Shown: positions 21,762 through 32,759, numbered from the stretch's first letter. The stretch is DNA of 64,000 nucleotides from Gammaproteobacteria bacterium (GCA_029248745.1 JAQWIT010000020.1:1-64000), one strand, 5' to 3'. Notes: a model not told the origin generated them from the sequence alone. Numbers and translations are program-made.

Positions 21762-22674
21762 GCTAACACTGATCATGCCAGGCATGGCAGGAGTGTTAAG
21801 TCAGGAAATAAATAAAGCCACGATCCCAACGTATCTGACTAAACTTATCAACAAAGCAACCCGGTACGAGAAGCCAGCAGGACTGAGTCGAACGTTATTT
21901 AATCATTTCAATGATAGCCCGTTAACCGGTAGTGATTTACCGATTGGCGCTTTATCATCAGATGGGCAAATGATTATAAAAGCAGATCCTTGCTATCTAC
22001 ATGCCGATAGAGATCGTTTACTGCTTTTTGCTGAAGGTTTAACCATAACCGAGCAAGAAAGTGCTGAGTTGGTTGACGAAATTCAACCTCTGATGGCCAA
22101 GTTAGGAGAGCTACGACAGGTGAGCCCAACAGATTGGCAATTTGCGCTGAAGCAAAAGCCAGAAATTCAGTTTAGCGCGATCGAAGAAGTAGAAGGAAAG
22201 GGTGTCGATAATTTTTTACCAGTGGGCCAAGACAGAAGACAGTGGGTTAGTTTATGGAATGAAATTCAAATGCAGCTCTATAAGGCCGATCTAAATCAAC
22301 ATCGCATTGCGAGTCAGCAACACCCGATCAATAGTGTTTGGTTTTGGGGAATGGGGACTTTTAATCCAGTTACAAAAAATTGGGTTAGTATTTCTGGAAA
22401 ATCACCATTATTGAGCGAGTTAGCAGCCAAAACACAGTCACTTGTTCAAGCTGAATCACCATCTTCGTGGTCGTCAGGAGAGCATTTATGGTTATTAGAA
22501 AAATTAGATATCGATTCAGATTGGCAAGCAACATTACAAACCTTGGATAAAACCGTATTTGAACCACTTTGGCAATCGATTTCAAAAGCTAAAATAGATC
22601 AACTCATCATACAAGTTCCCAACTTTGCTGAGTATCGCATTGCACCTTCTAGTCGTTGGTGCTTTTGGCGATGA
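21748..22674 (+). CDS. RpfE-like conserved protein next to recJ
   Basis: 308 aa resembling the RpfE family (named from Xanthomonas), sometimes annotated as a phosphoglycerate-mutase-like regulator. Seen are LPIGALSSDGQMIIKADPCY followed by LHADRDRLLLF, and INSVWFWGMGTF. The biochemical function is unknown. It overlaps hda by 14 bases at the start and ends in an ATGA overlap with recJ, so expression with recJ is likely. Confidence 0.75.
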   Translation: MARTELTLIMPGMAGVLSQEINKATIPTYLTKLINKATRYEKPAGLSRTLFNHFNDSPLTGSDLPIGALSSDGQMIIKADPCYLHADRDRLLLFAEGLTITEQESAELVDEIQPLMAKLGELRQVSPTDWQFALKQKPEIQFSAIEEVEGKGVDNFLPVGQDRRQWVSLWNEIQMQLYKADLNQHRIASQQHPINSVWFWGMGTFNPVTKNWVSISGKSPLLSELAAKTQSLVQAESPSSWSSGEHLWLLEKLDIDSDWQATLQTLDKTVFEPLWQSISKAKIDQLIIQVPNFAEYRIAPSSRWCFWR

Positions 22675-24419
22675 CGCTGCCACAGATTATAGAAAGAGAC
22701 TTTGAGGGCTGGGAAGGCTTACCAGAGACTTGGCCGCTGGCGGTGAGGAAAATCTTAGCGGCTAGAGGGATAAGGCACGAACAAGATTTATGCTATCCCT
22801 TGGCAGAACTGCCTAAACCACAGCAACTACTGGGCATGGATGACGCAGTGAGTTTGCTCATTCAAGCACTAGCAGAAAATTGGCGCATTATGATTGTGGC
22901 TGATTTTGACACCGATGGGGCAACCAGCTGTGCTGTTGCAATAAGAGGGTTGAAAAGAATGGGTGTCAACGATATTGATTATATCGTTCCTAATCGCTTT
23001 ATCCATGGCTATGGCCTCACGCCGGCATTACTTGATGAAATTGCACCAGAGGAACAGCCAGACCTGTTAATAACGGTTGATAACGGTATTACAAGCTATG
23101 CGGGTATCACGGCTGCACAGCAAAGAGGTATGAAAGTGTTAGTTACCGATCATCACTTATCTGGTGAGGTGTTACCGACAGCAGATGCGATTATCAATCC
23201 GAACCAACAAGGAGATAGTTTTCCTAGTAAACATTTAGCTGGTGTCGGTGTCTGCTTTTATTTACTACTCGGTCTAAGGCAACGGCTAAGGCAGTTGGGT
23301 TGGTTTGAGCAACAAGGCATTACTGAACCTAATTTGATGACCTTAACTGATTTGCTGGCCTTAGGCACAATAGCTGATGTGGTCAAATTAGATCGTTTAA
23401 ATCGTACCTGGGTGTCACTCGGTTTAGCGAGAATAAAAGCCGGCAAAGGCTGTGCAGGGATAACAGCATTAATGACGGTCGCTGGCAAAGACATCACACA
23501 ATGTAGCAGCAGTGATATGGGTTTTGCTATTGGGCCAAGGCTTAATGCTGCTGGCCGTTTAGATAATATGGGTGTAGGCATAGAAACCCTGTTAACAGAT
23601 GACCTCAATGTTGCAAGGGCGATGGCAGTTGAATTGGATGAAATAAATCAACAGCGCCGTGATGTTGAAAAAACAATGCAGGACGATGCGCTAGCACAGT
23701 TAGACCAGCTATCATTCAATAGTGATGAAGTGCCCTTAGGCTATTGCTTGTACGATGACTCATGGCATCAAGGTGTTGTAGGATTATTAGCATCACGCAT
23801 TAAAGAAAAGCAGCATCGTCCTGTTATTACTTTTGCACCGAGTAACGAGAAAGAAATAAAAGGGTCAGCGAGATCCATTTCAGGCGTACATATACGGGAT
23901 GTGTTGGCGCTGGTGGCGAGTAAAGCGCCAGAGGTTTTAAGCCATTTTGGTGGCCATGCCATGGCTGCAGGTGTCACGATTGCAAAAACAAACTTAGCTG
24001 AATTTCATCGCTTTTTTTTAATGGCTTTAGAGGAAGTAGTTGATCCGGAAAGCTTGAATAAACGAAGCTTATCGGATGGTGAATTAAAGTGTGATGAAAT
24101 GACCCAATCGCTTGCCGAACAATTACCCCATATTGCACCTTGGGGCCAAGGTTTTCCTGAACCACAATTTCATGGAGTTTTTCATGTTGAGTCGTTTAAG
24201 TTGGTTGGGCAAGGTCAAGACCACCTTAAATTAACGGTATGTTTAGCAGATCAACGACGTGTTACAGCGATGGCTTTTGGACAGACACAACCCGATTGGT
24301 TAAAAGTAGGTCAGCAAGCATTATTACGCTATCGTTTAGATATCAATGAGTTTAGATCGCAGCGACAATTACAGTTATTAGTTGAAGAACTTTTGCCGGT
24401 ATCTGATGATGTTGAATAA
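22671..24419 (+). CDS. recJ: Single-stranded-DNA exonuclease RecJ
   Basis: 582-aa DHH-family 5'-3' exonuclease for recombination and mismatch repair. The N-terminal phosphoesterase motifs are VADFDTDGATS, VPNRFIHGYG, TVDNGITSYAG and the DHH triad VTDHHLSGEVLPTADAIINPN. LGTIADVVKLDRLNR and GFAIGPRLNAAGRLDNM follow, with DHHA1 (HFGGHAMAAGVT) and an OB-fold end. I chose the ATG overlapping the previous stop (ATGA); five codons upstream are also open. Confidence 0.95.
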   Translation: MTLPQIIERDFEGWEGLPETWPLAVRKILAARGIRHEQDLCYPLAELPKPQQLLGMDDAVSLLIQALAENWRIMIVADFDTDGATSCAVAIRGLKRMGVNDIDYIVPNRFIHGYGLTPALLDEIAPEEQPDLLITVDNGITSYAGITAAQQRGMKVLVTDHHLSGEVLPTADAIINPNQQGDSFPSKHLAGVGVCFYLLLGLRQRLRQLGWFEQQGITEPNLMTLTDLLALGTIADVVKLDRLNRTWVSLGLARIKAGKGCAGITALMTVAGKDITQCSSSDMGFAIGPRLNAAGRLDNMGVGIETLLTDDLNVARAMAVELDEINQQRRDVEKTMQDDALAQLDQLSFNSDEVPLGYCLYDDSWHQGVVGLLASRIKEKQHRPVITFAPSNEKEIKGSARSISGVHIRDVLALVASKAPEVLSHFGGHAMAAGVTIAKTNLAEFHRFFLMALEEVVDPESLNKRSLSDGELKCDEMTQSLAEQLPHIAPWGQGFPEPQFHGVFHVESFKLVGQGQDHLKLTVCLADQRRVTAMAFGQTQPDWLKVGQQALLRYRLDINEFRSQRQLQLLVEELLPVSDDVE

Positions 24420-24475
24420 AGCAGCGGCACTGGGAATACATTCCTTGTCTTTTCAAAGCGTAAAGTCTATCTAAA

Positions 24476-26557
24476 ATGCTCCAAGTGTTATTCGACAGTA
24501 TTGAGCGTGCAATGGCAGACTTTAAAGCACGGCCACAACAACGTGAGATGAGTGAGTTTATCGTTGACCGCTTAAAACAACCGGTTTATCAACGCATGGC
24601 AGTTGTCGAAGCGCCAACAGGTGTGGGCAAAACCTTAGCCTATCTAGCCGGCGTTATTGATATAGCACTCGCACAGAAGAAAACATTAGTCATCAGCACT
24701 GCAACTGTTAATCTACAACAACAATTACTACAGAAAGATTTACCTGATTTCAGAGATGCCACCGACCTGCCATTGTGTTTCGTACAAGCAAAAGGGCGTC
24801 GGCGCTATATGTGCCCGAGTAAATTATCACGCGTTCGATTAGAGGAAAGTCAGCAAACCTTATCATTAGATGTTGATGCAAAATATCAACAAGCCAAGCA
24901 ACAACATAAGGCAAAGCAACTTTATCAAGAATGGCAGCAAGCCGAATGGGATGGAGATCGCGATAGTTATCATGGCAGTATTGCATCTGATCTTTGGTAT
25001 CAAATTTCAACTGATTCTGAAGGGTGCGCCGGTAAAAACTGTTCACAATATCTCAACTGCCCTTATTACAAAGTGCGAAAAGAAATGATAGCAGCCAATG
25101 TCATCGTGGCGAATCATGATTTGGTATTAAGCGATGCAGATTTGGGGGGTGGTTTAGTTTTGCCTAACCCTGAAGAAGTCTTATTTGTCTTCGATGAAGC
25201 GCATAACTTACCCCAGAAGGCCCTTGACCATGCTGCTAAGGCACTTAACTTTGCTCAGTTGTACCAAACCACAGAAACGGCAGATAGTGTTTTAAAACGA
25301 ATTCCTAAAGTCTTGGCATTTAGACAACATGATTTCGGCTATATGCTGACAGAATTACGCCGTGATTTACCGAGCGTAGTGACAATACTACAACAAATGG
25401 AAGCGATCTTAGGAAGTGAGCAAGTGATACAGGAAGTCATTGCAGGTCGGTTGGATGATCCTCGAATTTATTGGCAAAGCCCACTTGTATCAGCGCTTAT
25501 CATGCCATGTCAGAATCTGTTGCAACGCGCGAATTCTATTTATAAGCATTATGTTGTCTTTGGAAAGTGGCTAAAAGATGGCTTAGAAACCAAAGAAGTG
25601 CCGAATGCCATAGCAGAAGCCTTGCTACCGCAAGTCGGAACAGTCCAAAATATTTTTGGCTATATTATTGACTTTATTGGGTTATTTCTTGACGAAGATG
25701 GTGAAGATAGACCACCGAATGTGCGATGGGTGTCGTATGAACAGTTTGCGAAAGAAAAAACATTAGTAGTACATGCTGGCCCAATGACAGCCGCTTATTT
25801 TCTAGAAAAAAGCCTATGGAACAGGGCTTTCGGAACAGTATTAACCTCAGCCACACTAAGAGGAATGGGGTTATTTAGCCGGTTTAGAACCGATTGTGGC
25901 TTAAGGCGGTTTGGAGAGTCTCACTTTTTAGCGGTGCAATCTCCCTTTGATTATCAGCAACAGGCGACATTATCGTTACCTAAAATGACATCGTTACCGA
26001 ATGAAGATAATGGTTTGTGGCAACAAGAAGTCATCACGCAACTATGTGAAAATATTGATCAATATGAAGCGACGTTAGTGTTATTTACCTCAAAACGGGT
26101 GATGGACTCTGTTTACCAGCAAGTAAGATCACATTTTGGTGATCTGATTTTACTGCAAGGTAATACTTTGTCACCAAAAAATATGGTGACTAGGCACATT
26201 AATCGTATTGAACAAGGCCAAGGTAGCATTATTTTTGGGATGGACCTTTTTGCCGAAGGGGTCGACTTACCTGGCAAGTTATGCAGTCACGTTATCATTA
26301 CTAAATTGCCTTTTCCTGTCTTTACGCGACCGATAGAACAAGCAAAACAAGAGTGGATATTACGCAGTGGTGGCCAACCGTTCATTGCATTATCACTGCC
26401 AGCGGTGAGTATGAAATTGATTCAGGCTTGTGGCCGTTTATTACGCAAAGAAACTGATTCAGGACGAATCACGATTCTTGATCGCCGCCTAGTGACTAAA
26501 GGCTATGGCAAACAACTGTTATCCCATTTGCCTAAGTATCGTTTGATAGTAAAGTAA
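24476..26557 (+). CDS. dinG: DinG-type Fe-S helicase
   Basis: 693-aa XPD/DinG-like 5'-3' helicase. Walker A is APTGVGKT at residues 46-53. The four cluster cysteines are in YMCPSKL and in CAGKNCSQYLNCPYYK. The DEAH box is in FVFDEAHNLPQKALDH, motif VI is near SMKLIQACGRLLRKETDSG, and FGMDLFAEGVDLPG is typical. DinG unwinds R-loops and D-loops during replication conflicts. A strong terminator follows. Confidence 0.9.
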   Translation: MLQVLFDSIERAMADFKARPQQREMSEFIVDRLKQPVYQRMAVVEAPTGVGKTLAYLAGVIDIALAQKKTLVISTATVNLQQQLLQKDLPDFRDATDLPLCFVQAKGRRRYMCPSKLSRVRLEESQQTLSLDVDAKYQQAKQQHKAKQLYQEWQQAEWDGDRDSYHGSIASDLWYQISTDSEGCAGKNCSQYLNCPYYKVRKEMIAANVIVANHDLVLSDADLGGGLVLPNPEEVLFVFDEAHNLPQKALDHAAKALNFAQLYQTTETADSVLKRIPKVLAFRQHDFGYMLTELRRDLPSVVTILQQMEAILGSEQVIQEVIAGRLDDPRIYWQSPLVSALIMPCQNLLQRANSIYKHYVVFGKWLKDGLETKEVPNAIAEALLPQVGTVQNIFGYIIDFIGLFLDEDGEDRPPNVRWVSYEQFAKEKTLVVHAGPMTAAYFLEKSLWNRAFGTVLTSATLRGMGLFSRFRTDCGLRRFGESHFLAVQSPFDYQQQATLSLPKMTSLPNEDNGLWQQEVITQLCENIDQYEATLVLFTSKRVMDSVYQQVRSHFGDLILLQGNTLSPKNMVTRHINRIEQGQGSIIFGMDLFAEGVDLPGKLCSHVIITKLPFPVFTRPIEQAKQEWILRSGGQPFIALSLPAVSMKLIQACGRLLRKETDSGRITILDRRLVTKGYGKQLLSHLPKYRLIVK

Positions 26558-26566
26558 ATTAGACAC

Positions 26567-26598
26567 AAAAAAGCCCTGTCCAAAGACGGGGCTTTTTT
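26567..26598. terminator. Bidirectional terminator between dinG and ppiC
   Basis: 14-bp stem AAAAAAGCCCTGTC / GACGGGGCTTTTTT with one G-U pair and a CAAA loop, flanked by A and T runs on both sides. It serves the convergent dinG and ppiC genes. Confidence 0.93.
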
Positions 26599-26619
26599 TA
26601 TAACGGCGAACTAAGGTGA

Positions 26620-26901
26620 TTAGTCTTCGCGACTAGTCACTTCTAATAAGTGATAACCAAACTGTGTCTGGACTGGGCCTTGTATCTTATTAATAGGCGC
26701 TGAAAAAACGACCTTATCGAACTCAGGTACCATCATACCAGGACCAAAAGCTCCTAAATCACCACCTTGAGCGCTAGATGGGCAAGATGAGTTTCCTTTT
26801 GCAACATCGGCAAAGTCAGCACCTTGTTCAATTTCTTTTTTCAATTCTAAACAGATTTCTTCGCTATCGACTAGGATATGTCTTGCGGTTGCTTGTGCCA
26901 T
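26620..26901 (-). CDS. ppiC: Parvulin peptidyl-prolyl isomerase PpiC
   Basis: 93-aa stand-alone parvulin domain close to E. coli PpiC. The blocks ATARHILVDSEE, CPSSAQGGDLGAFGPGMMVP, FDKVVFSAP and TQFGYHLLEV contain the catalytic histidines and cysteine. It is cytoplasmic, with no signal peptide. A broken paralogue lies near 43.6 kb. Confidence 0.95.
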   Translation of the reverse strand: MAQATARHILVDSEEICLELKKEIEQGADFADVAKGNSSCPSSAQGGDLGAFGPGMMVPEFDKVVFSAPINKIQGPVQTQFGYHLLEVTSRED

Positions 26902-27061
26902 GATGTCGTTCCTAAATAAAGATTTAAATTACTATTATAACAAGTCTATTTATTTTCTGGGATGGTCGATTTTTTAGGTTAATTTTTAAGGCCATCTGCG
27001 CTTAAATTTTTGATAAAGTATTTGTTTTAGTAACTGGCCTAATTAGTCTACAGGTTTAACT

Positions 27062-27710
27062 ATGCAAAACCTTAATCTCGATTTTTCAGAGCCTCTGGCG
27101 ATCAATACAGAAAAAAGGTCATGGATAGGCAGTCCAGCGAGCGGGGTAAAGCGTAAACGCTTAGCTCGTACAGAACAGGAAAGCGGCCATGCGACCAGTA
27201 TTGTGTGGTATTAAGCAGGGGCAAAATTTAAAAGACATCTTCACCCGCTTGGCGAAGAGATACTTGTATTATCTGGTGTGTTTTCTGATGAAAATGGCGA
27301 TTATGGTCCAGGCAGTAATATTCGAAATCCATTAGTAACCTGTCATGCACCATTTAGTCAGCAAGTGTGAGATATTCGTATAATTGCGTCAATTAGCAGC
27401 AGAAGATAAAGCACACTTCGTTAAAGCAATATATAAACAACAATGGCAGAACGGCCCAGATGACCAGCTGTTCTTGCCACTACATCAATATGAAGACGAG
27501 CTGGTACTGTTAATCAAATGCAGTGTAGGCTCAGAAGTTGTCATCCCAGAACACAAAGGAGGGGATGAGATATTGCTTTTATCAGGAAAGTTTAAAGATG
27601 AGCAAAGTGTATATTCAGAGAAAACATGACTGAGAAGACAATACAATGGGGTTTTAACTGCAGAAACGGATAGTCTAATTTGGTTGAAGCTGGGACACTT
27701 TACAGGGTGA
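27062..27710 (+). pseudogene. ChrR-like cupin pseudogene
   Basis: Two-cupin protein of the ChrR/anti-ECFsigma type. Readable pieces in order are SPASGVKRKRLART, HATSIVWY, then a TAA at 27212. Next come HPLGEEILVLSGVFSDENGD and GSNIRNPLVTCHAPFSQQ, a TGA at 27368 and a frameshift. The second cupin follows: LRQLAAEDKAHFV, VVIPEHKGGDEILLLSGKF, a TGA at 27627, and SLIWLKLGHFTG. At least four lesions are present. The order matches the family well enough that the original gene is clear; it is no longer functional as one protein. Confidence 0.88.
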
Positions 27711-27718
27711 TGACTGGT

Positions 27719-28615
27719 CTATGCACGTAATCTCAAAGTAAGGAAATAATAACGGCCTAGAATCACGCATAAAATACCACCTAAAATAAGAATACTCGCG
27801 ATAACAAGTCGTGTTGACGGGACTTCAGATAAAAAGAGTATCCCACCCAAAGCAGTAATAACAGGGACCAATAACTGAACAACGGCAGCTTGCGTTGAAC
27901 TTAAATTACGCAAGGCGCGATACCATAAAATATAGCCTAACGCCGATGTAATACCACCTGAAGCAACCGCTAATAAAATACCTTGATAAGAAAAGTGAGC
28001 CGTTTCAAAAGTAAGAAGTGTTAGTAAGAGGACAAAGGGTAAAGTGCGTAAGAAATTGTAGGCAGTATCCATTAATGCTTGTGAAGATTGTTGCCCTTTT
28101 AGACTATATATGGCCCAAGCAAAGCCAGATAAAACCATTAAAATGACACCCAAAAAAGGCGGTGCTGATAGTCCAGGTAAAACTAAATAGATAAAACCAA
28201 TAGAAGCAAAAATAACGCCAAACCATTCGATAAGGTGAAGTCTGTTTCCAGAAAGGGATGAGAATCCAATCATTGAAATTTGAACAGCCCCAAATAAGAT
28301 AAGAGCCCCCATTGCAGCTCCTAGCAAGTTATAAGCAAATGAAAAGCTACAGGCATAAGTGAACAGCATAAACCCAGCGAGCCAACTACCTTTAGAGCGT
28401 TCAGAACGGGCCTGTCGGTGTAAACTAATCATAAAAAAGAGGACCAGTGCCCCAGATGCTAATCTTAAACTAGTAAAGGTACTGGCATCGATAGCATTGT
28501 GTTCAAGTGCGTAACGACATAAGACGGAATTGGCTGCAAACGCGATCAAAGCTAATAATGTGTAGCTAATGGTCTTTAACAGTGGGGTCGAAGAGGATTG
28601 CGTTAAAGAAATCAT
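27719..28615 (-). CDS. EamA/DMT-family permease
   Basis: 298 aa with ten hydrophobic segments in two halves of five, the drug/metabolite transporter layout. Seen are FAANSVLCRYALEH in the first helix pair, SGFAWAIYSLKGQQ and SGGITSALGYILWYRALRNL in the second half. The substrate is unknown. It overlaps the upstream S4 gene by ATGA, so the two are co-translated. Confidence 0.87.
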   Translation of the reverse strand: MISLTQSSSTPLLKTISYTLLALIAFAANSVLCRYALEHNAIDASTFTSLRLASGALVLFFMISLHRQARSERSKGSWLAGFMLFTYACSFSFAYNLLGAAMGALILFGAVQISMIGFSSLSGNRLHLIEWFGVIFASIGFIYLVLPGLSAPPFLGVILMVLSGFAWAIYSLKGQQSSQALMDTAYNFLRTLPFVLLLTLLTFETAHFSYQGILLAVASGGITSALGYILWYRALRNLSSTQAAVVQLLVPVITALGGILFLSEVPSTRLVIASILILGGILCVILGRYYFLTLRLRA

Positions 28616-28842
28616 GACGAATGACAGTAAATAGCCAGTATAGAATCTAAAAACTGAATTTCATCACCGGTGGTAATTTTCTTGCGTTTTCTGGTTTCAA
28701 CTTCACCGTTAACCAAAACCAAACCATCGGCAATCACTTTTTTTGCCTCAGCACCGCTCGAAACAAGCCCCTCGAATTTCAAAATTTTATAGAGTTCTGT
28801 GGGTGACTGGGTGAGTTCAACCACGACTGCATTGTTTGACAT
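28612..28842 (-). CDS. YbcJ-like S4 RNA-binding protein
   Basis: 76-aa single S4 domain: ELYKILKFEGLVSSGAEAKK, ADGLVLVNGEVETRKRKKI and GDEIQF. This fits the YbcJ group of small RNA-binding proteins, whose role may lie in ribosome or tRNA biology. I chose the ATG behind a GGGA element rather than a TTG four codons earlier. Confidence 0.88.
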   Translation of the reverse strand: MSNNAVVVELTQSPTELYKILKFEGLVSSGAEAKKVIADGLVLVNGEVETRKRKKITTGDEIQFLDSILAIYCHSS

Positions 28843-28941
28843 GCTGATTCCCAAATTAAAAAAGTTGCTAACTGATTGACGATAAGAAAAGGTTACTTAA
28901 TTATATAGTGCATTCTATAGAAACACACTGGTCAGATTCCA

Positions 28942-29301
28942 ATGAGCTCAGAAAAGAATAAACGGTTAGATGATATTGTTGCTCAAGCCAAGCAATATCA
29001 GGCTGAAAGAGAACATACCTATCGCGAAAGAGCACTCAAGTTATATCCTTGGATCTGTGGGCGCTGTTCCCGGGAATTTACGCATACTAATTTAGCAGAG
29101 TTAACCGTTCATCATCGAGATCATAATCATGATAATAATCCGTCGGATGGCAGTAATTGGGAATTGCTATGCCTATATTGCCATGACAATGAACATTCAC
29201 GTTATATAGAACAAGTCCGTTATGGCGGCAGCTTTAATGAGTCGCAAGTGAAAGCGACACACAACCCTTTCGCTGACTTAGCAGTTCTACTAAAGAAGTA
29301 G
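28942..29301 (+). CDS. YajD-like HNH nuclease
   Basis: 119 aa. A zinc CxxC (WICGRCSREF) is followed by the HNH core HHRDHNHDNNPSDGSNWELL and LCLYCHDNEH, with the second CxxC-like pair. It is similar to E. coli YajD, a conserved HNH protein of unclear biological role. It is divergent from the S4 gene across about 100 bases. Confidence 0.88.
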   Translation: MSSEKNKRLDDIVAQAKQYQAEREHTYRERALKLYPWICGRCSREFTHTNLAELTVHHRDHNHDNNPSDGSNWELLCLYCHDNEHSRYIEQVRYGGSFNESQVKATHNPFADLAVLLKK

Positions 29302-29398
29302 ACTGTTATGAAAGGTGAGAAAGAAATGTGACTCGATTCACAGTGTTGATTAGCTATTCTTATACAACAAACGGGATTAAATAACCCGGAAAAAACCG

Positions 29399-29756
29399 AT
29401 GAAATTATTGGTTAATATGATTCGACTGGCTTTTATTGCTGCGATTATCATACTGAGTGTTAACTATCTGGGAAATAGATAAGATCGATAAATCTTGCAA
29501 GCAAATAGAGCCAGGTATGTCACAGGATACTTATCTCGAACTTGTTGAAGAGTATAGTGTGAATCTGGCAGAAATTGTCGGGGAAGACATTCCTGGAGGC
29601 CAATGGCATGCGGTCGCTAAAACCCACATGCCGTGGTCTGACTATCAGTGCTTAACCTGAGGGGTAAGCAAACTGGTCGTAACGGCTGACATAATAGAGT
29701 CAGAAGACGTCAACAGCGTAGATGTTGAGTTGGCCCTTTATAAACAGGCTTTCTAA
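29399..29756 (+). pseudogene. Small membrane-anchored protein, broken
   Basis: A short reading begins MKLLVNMIRLAFIAAIIILS, a single membrane anchor or signal, and stops at 29480. The soluble part continues in another frame as IDKSCKQIEPGMSQDTYLEL, VEEYSVNLAEIVGEDIPGGQ and KTHMPWSDYQCL. After a TGA at 29658 it resumes as VVTADIIESEDVNSVDVELA up to a TAA. One frameshift and one nonsense codon explain the pieces. The family was not recognised. The end overlaps the oadB stop on the other strand. Confidence 0.6.
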
Positions 29757-30892
29757 CCACCGCCGCTGACATAATTAATCATAATCCCTGCTGCAACAGC
29801 AGAACCGATAACACCTGCTACATTCGGTCCCATAGCGTGCATCAACAAGAAGTTATGAGGGTCAGCTTCTAAACCGAGTTTGTTCGAGACACGTGCTGCC
29901 ATTGGAACAGCAGAAACACCGGCAGAACCAATTAATGGGTTAATACCACCACCGCCAAACTTATTGAGTAACTTAGCCATTAATACACCCGATGCAGTAC
30001 CAATTGAAAAAGCCACCATACCTAGCAATAAAATGCCAAGCGTTGTGAAATCTAAGAATGATTCAGCACTCAGCTTTGATCCAACAGCAAGACCTAAGAA
30101 AATAGTTACGGTATTAATCAAAGAGTTTTGTGTTGTATTACTCAAGCGGTCAACAACAGCACATTCTTTCATTAAGTTACCAAAACAGAACATACCCAAT
30201 AGTGGCGCAGCATCAGGCAACAAAAAGGCCACTAATAATAACAATAAAAGTGGAAAAACAATCTTTTCACGTTGAGAAACATGACGTTGTTGTACCATTT
30301 TTATGGTGCGCTCAGACTGGGTAGTTAACGCACGCATGATAGGAGGTTGAATAAGCGGAACTAGTGCCATATATGAATAGGAAGCAACCGCAATGGCACC
30401 TAATAGATCCGGTGCTAATTTACTCGCAACATAGATAGATGTGGGTCCATCGGCACCCCCAATAATCCCGATAGCAGCGGCATCAGCTAAGCTAAAATCA
30501 AAAACGCCAAAAGTGGATAACAATACAGCGCCCATCAAAGTAGCAAAGATACCAAATTGGGCTGCAGCGCCTAAAAACAGGGTTTTTGGGTTAGCGAGTA
30601 GTGGACCAAAGTCGGTCATTGCACCAACGCCCATAAAGATGATAAGGGGGAAAGCACCACTTTCGATACCGATAGTATAGAACTGGTATAAGATACCACC
30701 AGGATCTGCTAAACCAGCACCAGGGATATTAGCTAAAACGCCACCGAAACCAATGGGTACGAGTAATAAAGGTTCAAAATTTTTATTAATAGCAAGGTAA
30801 AGCAATAACATGCCAATAATAATCATAACGACTTGGCCAATTGTTATTTGGAATAAGCCAGTGTTCTCCCAAAGGTGTATCAAATTTTCCAT
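29753..30892 (-). CDS. oadB: Sodium-pumping decarboxylase beta subunit
   Basis: 379-aa membrane subunit that couples decarboxylation of carboxybiotin to sodium export. Motifs are [18 protein letters not shown], the sodium/biotin-site [55 protein letters not shown] and [18 protein letters not shown]. It is last in the oadG-oadA-oadB transcript. Confidence 0.96.
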   Translation of the reverse strand: MENLIHLWENTGLFQITIGQVVMIIIGMLLLYLAINKNFEPLLLVPIGFGGVLANIPGAGLADPGGILYQFYTIGIESGAFPLIIFMGVGAMTDFGPLLANPKTLFLGAAAQFGIFATLMGAVLLSTFGVFDFSLADAAAIGIIGGADGPTSIYVASKLAPDLLGAIAVASYSYMALVPLIQPPIMRALTTQSERTIKMVQQRHVSQREKIVFPLLLLLLVAFLLPDAAPLLGMFCFGNLMKECAVVDRLSNTTQNSLINTVTIFLGLAVGSKLSAESFLDFTTLGILLLGMVAFSIGTASGVLMAKLLNKFGGGGINPLIGSAGVSAVPMAARVSNKLGLEADPHNFLLMHAMGPNVAGVIGSAVAAGIMINYVSGGG

Positions 30893-30902
30893 AGTTTAGC
30901 CC

Positions 30903-32711
30903 TTATGCGACGGCAACAAGCAGATCACCGACTTGAACGGCATCGCCAGGTTTGACTGAAACGGAAGCAACAACCCCATCTTTTTCAGCAACAATTTGTG
31001 TTTCCATTTTCATGGCCTCAAGAATGAGCAAAACATCACCTTCTTTTACCACTTGGCCGGCTGTGACTTCTACTTTCCAAATTGTACCGGCAAGGGGGGC
31101 GGTAACGGGATTACCGGCACCGACAGTAGTAGGTACCTCAGCTGTAGGAGTAGCAGATGCAGTTTTGAGCGATGCATTTTCATAATGGGTGATTTCACCA
31201 CCTGCATCAACTTCAACAACATAACTTTGGCCATTGACATTAACGGTGTAGGTTTCAGGGCTTGAAGACGCTGTGACTGCAGGCGCAGTAGCCGCCTGTG
31301 CTGATGCCATTGTTGGAACTGGTTCGAAAGCGTCAGGATTATTTCGGTTAGCTAAAAATTTTAAGCCGACTTGTGGGAAGAGCGCGTATGTCAGCACATC
31401 ATCTATTTCACGCTCACCTTGTTCTAATTGAACGTTTTCATCGACGACATGTTCTTGCAATTCTGCTGTTAATTTATCCATTTCAGATTCAATCAGATCG
31501 GCGGGCCGACAGGTGACCATATCAGCACCTTCTAAAACACGTGTTTGTAGCTCGATATTGAACGGCGCTGGTGCCTCACCATATTCACCTTTCAATACAC
31601 CGGCTGTTTCGGCCGTGATGCTTTTATAGCGTTCGCCTGTCAAAACATTGAGTACAGATTGTGTACCAACGATTTGAGAGGTGGGTGTGACTAGAGGGAT
31701 ATACCCCAGGTCTTCGCGAACACGCGGAATTTCTTCAAGCACTTCATCTAGACGATCGCCAGCACCTTGCTCTTTTAACTGGCTTTCCATATTGGTCAAC
31801 ATGCCACCAGGAACTTGGGCTACTAAGATACGGGAGTCTACACCTTTAAGAGCGCCTTCCCATTGCGCATATTTTTTACGGACATCACGGAAGTAAGCTG
31901 CTATTTCTTCTAATAACTCTATATTCAAACCGGTATCACGTTCGGTTTCTTGCATGATGGCGACAACAGTTTCAGTTGGCGAATGGCCGTAAGTCATTGA
32001 CATAGATGAAATCGAACTATCAACGTTATCAATACCGGCCTCAACACATTTTATTATGGTTGCTGTTGATAGACCAGTTGTCGCATGGGATTGCATATGA
32101 ATCGGAATATCGATGGTTTGCTTAAGATTACTCACTAGTTCGTATGCGGTGTAAGGCTTAAGTAAACCTGCCATATCTTTAATACACAATGAATGGGCGC
32201 CCATATCTTCGATGCGCTTAGCTTGGTCCAACCAGAGGTTTAAGTCATGTACAGGACTAAGTGTATAAGCGATGGTGCCCTGTGCGTGGCGATCATTCTC
32301 CAACACAGCTTTAATGGCGGTTTCTAGATTACGCGTGTCATTCATGGCATCGAAAACACGGAAAACATCAACACCATTGATAGCAGAACGTTCTACAAAC
32401 TTTCTAACGACATCGTCGGCGTAATGGCGATAGCCTAATAGATTCTGCCCACGTAATAACATTTGTTGTTGTGTATTTGGCATAGCCGCTTTAAGTGTAC
32501 GGATACGGTGCCACGGATCTTCGCCCAAGTAACGGATACAAGCATCAAAAGTAGCGCCGCCCCATGTTTCTACAGACCAATAGCCGACTTGGTCGAGCTT
32601 ACCTGCGATGGGTAGCATATCTTCCAAACGAAGACGTGTTGCAAATAGAGATTGGTGTGCGTCTCTTAGGACAACGTCTGTAATTCCCAGTGCGTTATGA
32701 GAGTCGGTCAT
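30903..32711 (-). CDS. oadA: Oxaloacetate decarboxylase alpha subunit (biotin carrier)
   Basis: 602 aa. The N-terminal carboxyltransferase TIM barrel has [48 protein letters not shown] and [16 protein letters not shown] conserved PYC/OADA domain follows. After an Ala/Thr/Pro-rich linker, the biotinyl domain carries EAMKMET with the acceptor at Lys568. With the beta and gamma subunits it forms a sodium pump driven by oxaloacetate decarboxylation. Confidence 0.96.
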   Translation of the reverse strand: MTDSHNALGITDVVLRDAHQSLFATRLRLEDMLPIAGKLDQVGYWSVETWGGATFDACIRYLGEDPWHRIRTLKAAMPNTQQQMLLRGQNLLGYRHYADDVVRKFVERSAINGVDVFRVFDAMNDTRNLETAIKAVLENDRHAQGTIAYTLSPVHDLNLWLDQAKRIEDMGAHSLCIKDMAGLLKPYTAYELVSNLKQTIDIPIHMQSHATTGLSTATIIKCVEAGIDNVDSSISSMSMTYGHSPTETVVAIMQETERDTGLNIELLEEIAAYFRDVRKKYAQWEGALKGVDSRILVAQVPGGMLTNMESQLKEQGAGDRLDEVLEEIPRVREDLGYIPLVTPTSQIVGTQSVLNVLTGERYKSITAETAGVLKGEYGEAPAPFNIELQTRVLEGADMVTCRPADLIESEMDKLTAELQEHVVDENVQLEQGEREIDDVLTYALFPQVGLKFLANRNNPDAFEPVPTMASAQAATAPAVTASSSPETYTVNVNGQSYVVEVDAGGEITHYENASLKTASATPTAEVPTTVGAGNPVTAPLAGTIWKVEVTAGQVVKEGDVLLILEAMKMETQIVAEKDGVVASVSVKPGDAVQVGDLLVAVA

Positions 32712-32759
32712 AATGATGGCCTTTGAATAGCGATAGTGTATGTTAAAGCAGTGTGTTTA

